From Chromera velia (Eukaryota > Sar > Chromeraceae): a DNA stretch of 24,981 nucleotides. The notes below the pieces were generated by a model. That model did not search any database. It saw only the letters and a program-made list of their open reading frames with translations, and was not told the origin of the DNA. Below, one piece after another: positions 1-8,798 of this stretch. The DNA is taken from the NCBI GenBank assembly GCA_018398765.1, contig JAHBMJ010001781.1, forward strand, positions 1 through 24,981, given 5' to 3'. The first letter of the stretch is position 1. Each line of letters begins with the position of its first letter. Position numbers and translations under genes: made by a program.

Positions 1-32
1 AGCCTAGCGTGCTCGTAGGTAGTGACGGAACA
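1..32 (+). repeat. 3' end of the 5' LTR
   Basis: Matches the last 32 bases of the 3' LTR with one difference: GACGGAACA here, GACAGAACA there. The change falls inside the 9-bp terminal inverted repeat. The rest of this LTR lies outside the window. Confidence 0.85.
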
Positions 33-34
33 CG

Positions 35-52
35 TGGTGACCTGCCAGCGAG
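35..52 (+). promoter_or_regulatory. Primer binding site (minus-strand priming)
   Basis: The segment starts TGGTGACCTGCCAGCGAG two bases after the LTR CA end. TGG complements the CCA 3' end of a tRNA, and this spacing is usual for LTR elements. It does not look like the initiator-methionine type (TGGTA...). The matching tRNA was not identified. Confidence 0.6.
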
Positions 53-251
53 AGTCGACCCTTCCAGACGGAGTCGGACGCCAAGTCGAACCACACCAGC
101 AGGAACCCAAACCAGACCAAGCCGCGCAGCGCTGCTTGATTCTCTCTGACGAACTCGGTTGACCAGCGACTGAGATCCTCAGAAGAAAAATCCAAACCGA
201 ACCACACCGTGAAGCGCTGCATTTTTTTTACCTTTCTAAGACTTGACAAAA

Positions 252-1989
252 ATGGACATCAACCTGCAGACACCATATCGAGCAGTCTGAGAGTGAATAC
301 ACCAGGACCAAACGCAGTCCTGTGTAGGCGTTCACGCGACTGTCTACTTGATTCAAGACCCGAAAGAGAAAGCAAAGGAGGTGGCAGAGAGGACTCTGAA
401 AGCCAACCTCGCCTTCACTCAGACTACTGAAGGTCTCAACACCTTCATACAAGATCAGTGCGTCTCCCATTTCCTGGCGCATCACCGGCTGTCCAAACAA
501 ATCCACCAAGCCCTTGCTCTGGACACCCAAACCCAAGAGAGAGCCTTATCGACTTACTCCCACCTTCTACCTATCTACATCGAACCCAAAGACCAGTACG
601 TTTGCCCAGTGATTGACTGTCCTTCCTGTCTGGCTAAAGAAGCATCCCAGAATGCCTCCCGGAAACGCAAGCACGAAAGCAAAGGCGAAAGCCCAAGCGA
701 AAGCAAAGAACAACCCAGCAGCAGCCAAAGCAAAAGCGAAGGCAAAGGCGAAATGCCAGCCAAAAGCGAAAGCAGCACCTCCACAGGGGCCCAACCCGGA
801 AATGTCGGAGGCGCATCCTGAGCAACAAAATCCCTTGCCGAACCCGGAAGAAGAACCCCAGCAGCAAGAACAGCAGCAGGACGTGGAAATGATCAACGCA
901 GAAAACCCACAACCCGCACATAACTACCAAAACCCGAACCCACCTGCAGCGGGCCCCCAAGAGAACTCCACCCAACCCAGACAGTCCCAGGGACTTTCCG
1001 TCGTCGACCCGCGAGTCTTGATTGAGCTGCAAAAACAAGGGATCACATTCAAGATAGATGAACATGGAGACCTCTATCCCGCCTCACAAGGAGGGAACCG
1101 CCCACAGACGGGAAGGTGGAAGGATTCCTCGCTCAAGATCAAAACAGATCTGCCCACTTTCTCAGGGGAACGTGCACAGACGATCACTTACTGGACACGA
1201 ATCACGAGACTCTACGAGAGGATGGGGTGGAACTTTTCCGACTTCAGAGACATCCACTTCCCGTCTACATTGACTGGGAAGGCAAAAGTATGGTACGACC
1301 AGTTGCCACTGACTGATTTGCTACGATTCAACAACATCAATGATCATGCAAGAATTTGCACTGACAGCGGAAGACCGGGACTCGGCAGAAGAGAAACTTT
1401 TCACCCTTCAACAGAAACTAACCGAATCCCTCGAAGACTTCGCCTCCAGATATAGAAACCTCTGCATAGAAAGCGGAAAGAACGTGAACTCCTCTCAAGC
1501 TATGAGATACTTCATCAAGGGGTTAAATGAGGAGATGGTGAGGGTGACTCTGCGAGCGAAAACTCATGAAACTTTCCAAGGGCTGTTACAAGAGGCCAAG
1601 CGTTGCCTCTCTGTAACTCCAAGCATCTCTTGCGGGGTTGCTGCCTTGGAGGGGGCTCCGAGAGAAGACACTGCCGGAATGAAAGAAGAAATATGTGACA
1701 GCGTCTCCCACGGACCTGACCTACACCCCGCTCCCGTCCTCACCTTCCAACAAGTATGGACTTCGCCGACCAGAGCCTCCCTCCTCTTCCAGCAACCGGA
1801 GCAGCTACAAGACCCGGTGGAACCGACGCTGCAGACATAGCCGATATGAAAGCGGGGATTCTTCAAAACAGAACAGAATGTGACCGGTGTGGAGGCGTCT
1901 TCACAACTCACAGGGCTGCACTGTTCCGTTCGACATAAGAATGCAACTACTGGCACAAGAAAGGATATGGCAAGGTCGCCTGAAAAGCC
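252..1989 (+). pseudogene. gag: Decayed retrotransposon Gag polyprotein
   Basis: Gag coats the element RNA and forms the particle. Translation probably began at the ATG at 252 (AAAATGG context), but TGA codons at 288 and 294 break it after 12 codons. The coding trace changes frame at about 650, 1340 and 1700. It shows an N-terminal helical region (to about 640), a basic Ala/Lys-rich linker (KAKAKAQAKAK) and a Pro/Gln/Asn-rich stretch. The conserved Ty3/gypsy gag domain follows at about 1130-1614, with motifs such as PTFSGERAQTITYW, KVWYDQLP, SRYRNLCIESG and MRYFIKGL. Two zinc knuckles lie at 1879-1983. The first keeps CDRC but has Phe where the last Cys belongs. In the second, Trp replaces a Cys, Tyr the His, and a TGA codon (1981) the last Cys. 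TAA at 1936 separates the two boxes. This is a clear relic. Some frame changes could instead be original programmed shifts. Confidence 0.8.
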
Positions 1990-2229
1990 TTGAAAACAAA
2001 CGAAGACGAGAAATTGGGTAAGCGAATGGAGAGGAAAGAAGAGTACCTGAGAGAATACAGAGTGGAAGAAGTGTGTGGAAGGAGAGTGAGGAAGGGAGAG
2101 ACTGAATACCTGCTGAAGTACAAAAACTACGGAAGCCTCTACTGGACCCCAGAAAAGGAAATGAATTGCCCGGACCTGGTGGCCGCATTTCTGAATAAAC
2201 GAGGCAGAGCAAGGGGAGTGAATGGGTGA
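1990..2229 (+). pseudogene. Chromodomain abutting Gag
   Basis: Seventy-nine open codons in the same frame as the zinc knuckles, entered straight after the TGA at 1981. There is no ATG at the boundary, so it was once read as part of a longer polyprotein. Residues 22-70 (about 2053-2199) fit a chromodomain: EYRVEEV for the first strand, GETEYLLKYKNYG for the hairpin, YWTPE for the Trp-Pro-Glu motif, then CPDLVAAFL as the C-terminal helix. The aromatic cage positions hold Tyr, Tyr (usually Trp) and Trp. In chromoviruses this domain sits at the end of integrase and steers insertion to marked chromatin. Here no integrase core or HHCC zinc finger precedes it. Little decay is visible inside the domain, in contrast to gag. 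Confidence 0.75.
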
Positions 2230-3854
2230 AAACGCACCGTCTCTCCTACTCCGGAAGGCACGCTTCCCCGCCGTTTTGTCGAGATCTGAAAGAGAGAATA
2301 AATGCAAGAAAAGAAACAAACAGGGAAAGGAAAACAGTTGCACGAGCAAGGTAAAAATCGGAGAAAGAGGGACGGCTAGAAACAATGAGGGCAAGCGACA
2401 ATTCAGCGTCAACCTGATCCACTTACTTTTCTCTCTCTTTCCATGCTACCGGCTTGGCCCTACAAAGAGGAGCAAGAGCGAAAGAAACAAGAGCCGGAGA
2501 AGCCAATCTCACAAAGCAAACCGAGCCCCAAGAAGCGAGACGAAAAGGAAAAACAAAGGAAAGCACCCGCCGCAGCCAAACCTTGAGAAAAACGCGATCG
2601 GAGGCACCTGGGGTAAAAATGACTGACCTTCAGCGCACCACCCGATACAAAGCCAGAGACCTGAGGCACGGAGGGTGCAAACAGGTCATGAAACCAAGAA
2701 CAATAAGCCCCACGGCAAGTATCTTACCCTGGAAGAACGTAGGCAAGCAGGGGAAGAGTGAAGAAGCACATGGCAATCGCAGACGGAACGATGAAGGACA
2801 GGGAAAGGGAATGCCTGACCTTCGCAACAAAAAAAAGGGCGTCTCCACTCTCCTCTCCCTGCCTACACAGCATCATACGTCACTTACGGCCTCTCACAAG
2901 TAACAGGCAACGCACACGCTCTAGCTGACTCCAAGCAACGAGGAGAAAAGAAGGAGACAGGAGTAAGAAGGGAGTAAAGGCAGGACAAGCTCATCGAATG
3001 ACAAGCAGTAGAAACGACTGACCTTCATGCCGTCTCCCACCGTCTCCTCATTCGGTCCTAAACCTGAAACGCCGCCCAGGATGCAAATCGCTCTGCACGC
3101 ACCAGGAGAAGCTTACGAGGTCCATTAGACAACAAGAGTTGGGAAGAAATCAAAGAAGACAAAAGGGGGAAGCGGGAGAAAAACCTTGCCATCTGAAGGG
3201 ATCAGCACAGACTGAGCGACTGACCTATGTGACTGACCTTCAAATGAGAAACGTCTATCTCCGTCTCGAAGCAACGCGCACACAATTGCTGCTGAAAGAG
3301 CACATGAAGGGAAGGGGAAGTAAGGAAAGGAAAAGAAAAGAAGCGTGGACTTCCAAGAATGACCTCGCAAAGACAAAGACAATCTGCGAGGCACTTGCAA
3401 AGGCCGCACAGCGCCGGGAACTGAACCTGTGCTAAGTCACACACCCAATCAGACATTGGAGAGTTCCCAAAAGAGCAAGCAAGCAGATTGGAACCCAGTG
3501 AACGTTCAACTACCGCCAAACAACTAAAGAAAATAAAACCGCTGAAAACGCCAACTAACAAACAGATGAGAGAGAGGAAGTCATCACTCCTCTCACCCAA
3601 GGAATAAAGGACAAAGAGAAAGGAAAGACTAACAAAGCTTACCGTCGACCGAAAAGACCCAGGAAGACACTAGACCCAACCACGCAACATCAGATCTGCA
3701 AACAAAGAAGACAGAAGAAAAAGAAACAAAAACAGTTAGGGCCCCAGGCCGCGACTAGGAATGCCGACCCTGTGCGAGCGAGCCCCAAAGGGACAAAGCC
3801 CCGACGCGGAGTACTCGCTAGGGCAAATGCGAAGGCCCTTGCACCGACGGATTA

Positions 3855-4020
3855 GAGGGCGGCCCCCTCTCTTCCCAGCTATCCGTCCCTCTCTGAAACG
3901 GATAGGCTGCCCTCAGAAATACGCAGGCAAAAGAAAACACACCCACGCACACACAAAAGAGGGGTCGGTAGCTAAACCACATCGAGATCCTCGTCGAGAA
4001 GGCTCAGTTGAGCTGAGGCC
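3855..4020 (+). other. Cluster of potential RNA hairpins inside the element
   Basis: Three short inverted repeats lie close together: GAGGG/CCCTC near 3855-3870, AGCTATCCGT paired with ACGGATAGGCT at 3877-3908 (11-base loop, one bulge), and GGCTCAG paired with CTGAGGCC at 4001-4020. They sit in a GC-richer island (about 3736-3920) within the A-rich interior. They could be packaging or dimer signals of the genomic RNA, or chance. No RNA family is recognised. Confidence 0.25.
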
Positions 4021-4320
4021 TTAACCAAAATACACAGTTGAAAAAGCAGTAACAGGGACTCGGCCGGGCAGTTAGGGTCGCGGGCCCTAGACTCGCCCTT
4101 AAAGAAAAATAAACCTGGAGGAAGCGACCAGGAAACGAAAAGAGATTACGAAGCAAATTTAATTTCACATAAATGATGCCAGCTGCATGTATGTATCAAT
4201 CGGTCTGCCATGTGACTGCCACGTGTCTGCTCGTGTCTGCCGACTATTTTTAAAGTCGTGAACTACGACAAAAGGAGGAGCAGAAGTACCGACGCTTGCT
4301 GACTTGCGGGCTGGCCACCC

Positions 4321-4827
4321 GTGACCAGCAAACGAAGGGAAAATGCAAGGACCACAGCAATGCCACTTACAAGCGCCGGGGCGACCTACGAGCCAACGGA
4401 CCATTCCAACAGAAGAACGCCCAGACGACCAAGGACGAAGCAAGACGAGGCGCACACCCAGAAGACCCAGCACACGGAGAGACCGACAACGCGCCCGTGG
4501 CAACGTTGCCGAACGAACGGGGAAGGCGCCCCAGACCAACCAGGAGAAACCCGGGAGATCACCCGCAAGCAAGAACGCAAGACCCCGGACGAACAGGTCA
4601 TCAGGGCCATCTGCACGAAACAGGAAAGGATGGGATGTGAAGATGCACTCAGACGGCTCGGACGAAACTCACCTCTACAGGAAGGAGAACCGATCAGACT
4701 CAAAGACGGACCAGTCGATCAGCTCGAGCCTCCTGCTTCCAGAAAAAGAACAGCAGCCTCTCACGAGAAGCTGGTTACCAACAAGCGCTTCGAAAGAGAC
4801 GAGTTGAAGAGGCGACACGGATCCTGA
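4321..4827 (+). CDS. Unassigned 168-codon open frame in the retrotransposon interior
   Basis: This frame opens at an ATG, is rich in Arg, Thr, Lys, Glu and Pro, and ends at TGA. I recognise no domain. Two other plus frames (4296-4640 and 4343-4807) are also open over the same stretch, as expected from a T-poor strand, so coding is doubtful. The C-terminal part (ALRRLGRNSPLQEGEP onward) is the least repetitive. The place between chromodomain and 3' LTR is where some LTR elements carry an extra ORF, but no signal peptide or membrane segment is visible. Confidence 0.12.
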   Translation: MTSKRRENARTTAMPLTSAGATYEPTDHSNRRTPRRPRTKQDEAHTQKTQHTERPTTRPWQRCRTNGEGAPDQPGETREITRKQERKTPDEQVIRAICTKQERMGCEDALRRLGRNSPLQEGEPIRLKDGPVDQLEPPASRKRTAASHEKLVTNKRFERDELKRRHGS

Positions 4828-5294
4828 TGACTTGAGCTGTCGTATCTGGAACGCACTGACCCGTATGGGAGGAGCAGAGACCCGACCACACCAACGCATC
4901 CTGCACGAGCACCCGGACGGAAGACTACGGAAGACCGACAGGCGCGTAGTCTTCAAGTGGAAGACTATGCGACAGGACAGGGAGTTGCGAACAGCGCCCG
5001 CGTGGCTCGCCGCGCGGAAGTCAAAGCAATAGGAAAGCACCATCGTGCACCTTCTCGTATAAGGCGGAAATAAGGTGCCACTTCGCAGAAGGAGACGGCC
5101 GAGACGGCGCTCACTGCCACGGCTCAGTCTGATACCACATGATCCCAGCTAGGGATCCGCGGGTCCGACCATGCAGGCGACGCCCCAGATCTCACGCAGA
5201 GACAGAAGCCCGCGCACACCTTACCATTTTCTCGACCTGTTTCCAATTCTAGACCCTCATCTTTTTCAGAATTTGCAGGCGTACGTTTCATTAC

Positions 5295-5359
5295 AGGAAG
5301 GGAAATATGTTCTGTCTTAATTAGACGTCCGTGGAATGACGTCTTGAGGAAGGGAGATA
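5295..5359 (+). promoter_or_regulatory. Duplicated polypurine tract and LTR start
   Basis: AGGAAGGGAAATA (5295-5307) is followed by TGTTCTGTC (5308-5316), and 52 bases on GAGGAAGGGAGATA (5346-5359) is followed by the same TGTTCTGTC (5360-5368). Either could prime plus-strand DNA synthesis and define the LTR start, giving an LTR of 788 or 736 bp. Which one is used could be read from the 5' LTR, which is outside the window. Confidence 0.65.
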
Positions 5360-6095
5360 TGTTCTGTCGAACTTAGTAGAATCAAGACCAATAAACAAGA
5401 TCCTAAGACATACTATATAATTTAGGTTGAATAGGTTCATTATACAAAAGGTACACTATAATATTATGCAACAATGCATCATTGCAACAATGCAACATCA
5501 TGAGTCAGACGCTAACTATAAAACAACCCGATAATGATCGTATATGGCTTATTGCATAACGTTAAGTATAAGACTTCTATGCAACAGTGCAACACCCAGC
5601 AAGCTCTGCTTTTATGCAACAGTGCAACACCCAGCGAGCTCTGCGCGTGAGTGGCGAGCCCTGCGTGCGCGTAGCAACCTCTGCGCGTGCGTGGCGAACC
5701 GGACAGGGGAAACGTATGGAGCAGCCGACGACTACGATCTGACCCCAACCGCCCAACAAGGAGGAGGCTGGGACGACCAGTCACGACTCCGACTCACTGG
5801 ACTCTCTCTCTACCCTCAAGCTCGGTGTCTCTCTCCTTCTGTCCAGACTAGCCTTGACTCCTGCAAGCAATCAGCAGACACGGAGCTCTAGGCTAGGTTC
5901 GACTACGGGCAAAGGAGCTCTAGGCTAGGATTGACTACGGTGCTAGAGCCACCAACAGACTCTATCTGAGATCGGCGTGAAACCAACGCTAGACACTGAC
6001 TGAATACCACAGACCCTTAAAGACTTGAACCCTCATAACCCTTAATACTCCGACGCACCTTAGAGCCTAGCGTGCTCGTAGGTAGTGACAGAACA
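5360..6095 (+). repeat. 3' LTR (outer boundary may be 5308)
   Basis: Begins TGTTCTGTC, ends GACAGAACA, with TG...CA ends and perfect 9-bp inverted termini. Two internal direct repeats are visible: a unit of about 31 bases starting ATGCAACAGTGCAACACC at 5579 and again at 5614, and GGAGCTCTAGGCTAGG followed by GACTACGG at 5882 and again at 5914. The 5579-5700 area also repeats CTCTGCGCGTG-type phrases. AATAAA occurs at 5390. Host sequence resumes at 6096. Confidence 0.8.
5501..5523 (+). promoter_or_regulatory. Candidate LTR promoter: bZIP-type site and TATA box
   Basis: TGAGTCA (5501-5507, AP-1/GCN4-like) lies about 10 bases before TATAAAA (5517-5523), some 150 bases into the LTR, where a U3 promoter is expected. 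Just upstream, GCAACAATGCA-type phrases repeat (5468-5496). A transcription start near 5545 is inferred, not seen. Confidence 0.35.
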
Positions 6096-6870
6096 ATGCA
6101 CTCTCAAATCCCCCGTTATTCTCTTTCCAGAACTTGCGATCGCGCGTAGCTCTCTCAAACTCCTCCTTTGTTGGCGCCTCCTTCAAAGCAGACTTCAGGA
6201 CGTGCTCTGCAAAGGCAAGCATGGACTGCCCTTGCTCCTGCTGCTGCTGTCTTCTCTGTGCGTGATACTCCGCACTTCTCTGCTGATCTCTGTGCCACTT
6301 TGAGGATCCTCCTCTTCCTCTTCCACCTCTTCCTCCTCTGTTTCCATTTTTGTCTCTTTTCCCCCTCTTCTTCCTACCAAGGTTCACACAATGAAGCAAC
6401 TCCAACCATAAGCAAGCATAACTAAGGAATACAGGCACACATGCGTACTGTGTAACACAAAGGTCAGTCACCAACACGTACATGATAAAAACATATCGTG
6501 CTACTTGCTCTGCAGGCCAGCGTGCAAGGTCCGTCTTCTTGGACATCAACAGGCACTGTAGAACGTAAGCAAAGAAACGGAGGACGCAGTCTCTGATGCA
6601 ATGTGATGGCTCGGTTCTGATTCTTGATCACCTGCTCGATATTCTCCAAGTTGAAGGACGGTTCTCCATACAGTCATTCACCTCCGGGAAGCGGATCTAT
6701 GAGAAGACATACATAATATCACCAAGAGACAATAAAGACAGAAACCGAAAGAATGTTTCCCCTTTTTATCGAGCTGGGTTGACTGCTCCAGTCTCGAAGG
6801 TACTTGAAGGACACAGATGCATAATCTACAAAATCTGCGGTCAGACGATAAGTGTTGCTTGTCGGGGGGA
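6096..6870 (-). pseudogene. Host gene fragment, unrecognised, cut by the LTR insertion
   Basis: Minus-strand coding traces run from about 6870 down to the LTR edge. The clearest, about 6381-6096, reads a basic RGG-box stretch (NRGGRGGRGRGG), then a Gln-rich helix, then SMLAFAEHVLKSAL and KEEFERATRDRKFWKE, with an acceptor-like TTGGTAG before it. Upstream, KKTDLARWPAEQVARYV follows a CT-rich acceptor (TTACGTTCTACAG) near 6560, and DFVDYASVSFKYLRDW follows TCTGACCGCAG near 6838. The introns implied would be only about 50-100 bp. The last frame continues across 6096 into the LTR and stops there after eight LTR-encoded residues, so the element sits in an exon or close to one. The RGG box suggests RNA binding, but the family is unknown to me. 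It may be a working gene elsewhere and a disrupted copy here. Confidence 0.35.
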
Positions 6871-6959
6871 ATTCGATCCAACCTTGACTCACAGACTACA
6901 ACCGAAGACAAGTCGACTCAGACCGAGTCAGACAACTGGATAGATAGAGATTGAACAAG

Positions 6960-8270
6960 GAAGACTGAACAGGGAAGGAAGGACTACTCGCCCCCCACTT
7001 CCGTCACTATTGATGGAAAAATCTAAACAACCATAAAGTAAGCACAACTGTTGCTAGACTGAAAAGCACTCGGCAACCAAGCTTATAAGATTGAGTCTTT
7101 GTCTACTGTGGTCGGTAAGCAATCCACCAGAGTTTAATAGGCCGGAAACCAGCGTGAAAGATTTTTCCATATGTACAAAAATAGAGAATCTGTCCGTCTA
7201 CATCAATCACAACACTTCCAACAACGTTGTACCGCAAGTACTTTGCAATACGAGCATATGTAATTCACTGGCATGCATGCATCGATTCTTTACTGACTCG
7301 CCATACTGGCTCGAAATGCGTGCGCGCGTGAAGACGCGGGAAAGTCAGTCAAACTCATTCACCCCGGATGCGCAATACGACCATTCACATCAATCTCGGT
7401 CCTCACAATCAATTTCTATCACGTTCTATGCGCACAGCGTCACTCCAGTCATGCATTTACTTGCAGTCTGGAAATTAAAAGCATGGTATACCGTTTCTTC
7501 CTTTACCGATCCTACCATTTACTCATAAGTCATCATCAAAAGTATGACATATTGAATAATAAGCATACATTGTCAAGTGTATGTGCGTCCCACATATGTT
7601 ACACATTTGAATTAAATTTTTCAGATGAACGGGTTTTAAATTTTTTTTATTTTTCTACACATAAATAATATTTTGAGATAAATAAAAACAATGTTCTAAT
7701 ATGTTTTAAGAATTATTATTACAGTCTTACGAGTAAACAAATACGGTAAATAAATCAAAACATCATCTCCTGACACCACACACTAGATGCTTTATGGCGA
7801 CGATGCATGATAATGAGGATGAACGTCAAATAGAAATACAATGAGTAACTTAAAGTTAGACAGTATAGGACATGCAGTTTCTTACACACAACAATGCAGT
7901 GGAAGCATGCGCGTAACCCTTACTTGCGAGTGGATTCACTCAGGAGGCAAGATCTACAAACACGAATGTAAACGTGCACACAATGTGCACACAATATCAC
8001 ACAAGCGGCTATTGCGTTTTGTAGAAGACAAACTATTTCAGTCGGACGTCAGTTTTATTTGATGGTCCCACCACCGTAAAAGCTGCAACAGTAACTGTGT
8101 CAGGGCTAAAAAAGTTCAGACAGAGGCCGTTTTACCTTGTGTTGATGAACAGCTCCGACTCTGCTCTGCAACCTGAAAGCACACGCTCTCGCTTCACATC
8201 TGTTCACAGACTATCTGACCAGGCTGCTACAAAAGAAAGCAGGGAATAAACGTAAGCGATAGGGGACAGA
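6960..8270. other. Intergenic stretch with AT-rich core, no gene seen
   Basis: No convincing coding trace on either strand. The part from about 7540 to 7760 is strongly AT-rich (runs such as AAATTTTTTTTATTTTTC). TGCATGC-type motifs occur near 7270. An open frame of 73 codons at 7841-8062 has no recognisable features. Confidence 0.4.
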
Positions 8271-8274
8271 AAAA

Positions 8275-8407
8275 GAGAGCGAGAAAGAAAAGAAAGAAAA
8301 GAAAGAAAGAAAGAAAGAAAGAAAGGAAGGAAGGAAGGAAGGAAAGAAAGAAAGAAAGAAAGCAAGACAGATAGAATAAGGACGGACGGACACGCGCACA
8401 CACACAC

Positions 8408-8439
<32 letters not shown>

Positions 8440-8598
8440 TCTTAGAGAGAAGGAGAGAAAAAATGAAAGAAAGAAGGCAAGACAGACAGAATAAGGACGG
8501 ACGGACACACGCAGAGAGAGAGAGAGAGAGAGAGAGTCACTCTTAGAGGGAAAGAATGAAAGAGAGAAAGCAAGACAGACAGAATAAGGCCTGACGGG

Positions 8599-8666
<68 letters not shown>

Positions 8667-8700
8667 AAGAAAGAAAGAGAGAGAGAGAGGACCGGGAAAG
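8275..8700 (+). repeat. Purine-rich microsatellite field with a higher-order unit
   Basis: Runs of GAAA, GGAA and (GA)n, with a recurring phrase (G)CAAGACAGACAGAATAAGG at 8361, 8476 and 8569. A GACGGACGGACAC-like phrase, a (CA)n or (GA)n tract and a TTAGAG(A/G)G(A/G) phrase follow it. This gives unit spacings of about 115 and 93 bases, the difference being microsatellite length. Open frames here on either strand are low-complexity and should not be read as genes. Confidence 0.85.
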
Positions 8701-8798
8701 ACACGAAGAGACACGTGAAAAGACATACTAAGGACGGCACGCACGCGCACGCACACAGAGGCACACACACATACACACACACACACGCATACGCACAC

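Larger units (their letters stand above)
2230..5294 (+). other. Internal non-coding part of the retrotransposon, T-poor plus strand
   Basis: About 3 kb between the chromodomain and the polypurine tract with no recognisable protein. The plus strand is rich in A, G and C and visibly poor in T. Because all stop codons contain T, chance plus-strand frames are long, so open frames here mean little. The phrase GACTGACCTTC recurs near 2622, 3018 and 3230 in otherwise unlike contexts. The segment resembles the long non-coding interior of large non-autonomous LTR derivatives. Part of it may be foreign sequence taken in when pol was lost. Confidence 0.55.
1..6095 (+). mobile_element. Non-autonomous Ty3/gypsy (chromovirus-like) LTR retrotransposon, 5' LTR truncated by the window
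   Basis: The first 32 bases match 6064-6095 at 31 of 32 positions, which marks the 3' ends of the two LTRs. The full 3' LTR begins TGTTCTGTC and ends GACAGAACA, a perfect 9-bp inverted terminal pair with canonical TG...CA ends. A TGG-starting primer binding site follows the 5' LTR and a purine tract precedes the 3' LTR. The internal region carries a Ty3/gypsy Gag domain, a pair of zinc knuckles and a chromodomain, but no recognisable protease, reverse transcriptase, RNase H or integrase in any frame. A chromodomain normally closes the integrase of chromoviruses, so pol was probably deleted. Stops and frame changes in gag show that this copy is inactive as a protein source. It could still have been mobilised in trans. 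The outer target-site duplication cannot be tested because the left flank is missing. Confidence 0.88.

Noticed and set aside
2222-3435. Frames at 2222-2626, 2454-2903 and 3139-3435 as pol remnants
   Set aside because: No reverse transcriptase (YxDD), RNase H, protease or integrase motif could be found; Lys/Arg/Glu-rich by composition.
3736-3920. rRNA fragment
   Set aside because: GC-rich and hairpin-forming, but no rRNA core motif could be recognised.
4296-4827. Envelope-like or extra ORF of the retrotransposon
   Set aside because: Three overlapping frames are open because the strand is T-poor, and no signal peptide, membrane helix or known domain is visible. Kept only as a low-confidence ORF.
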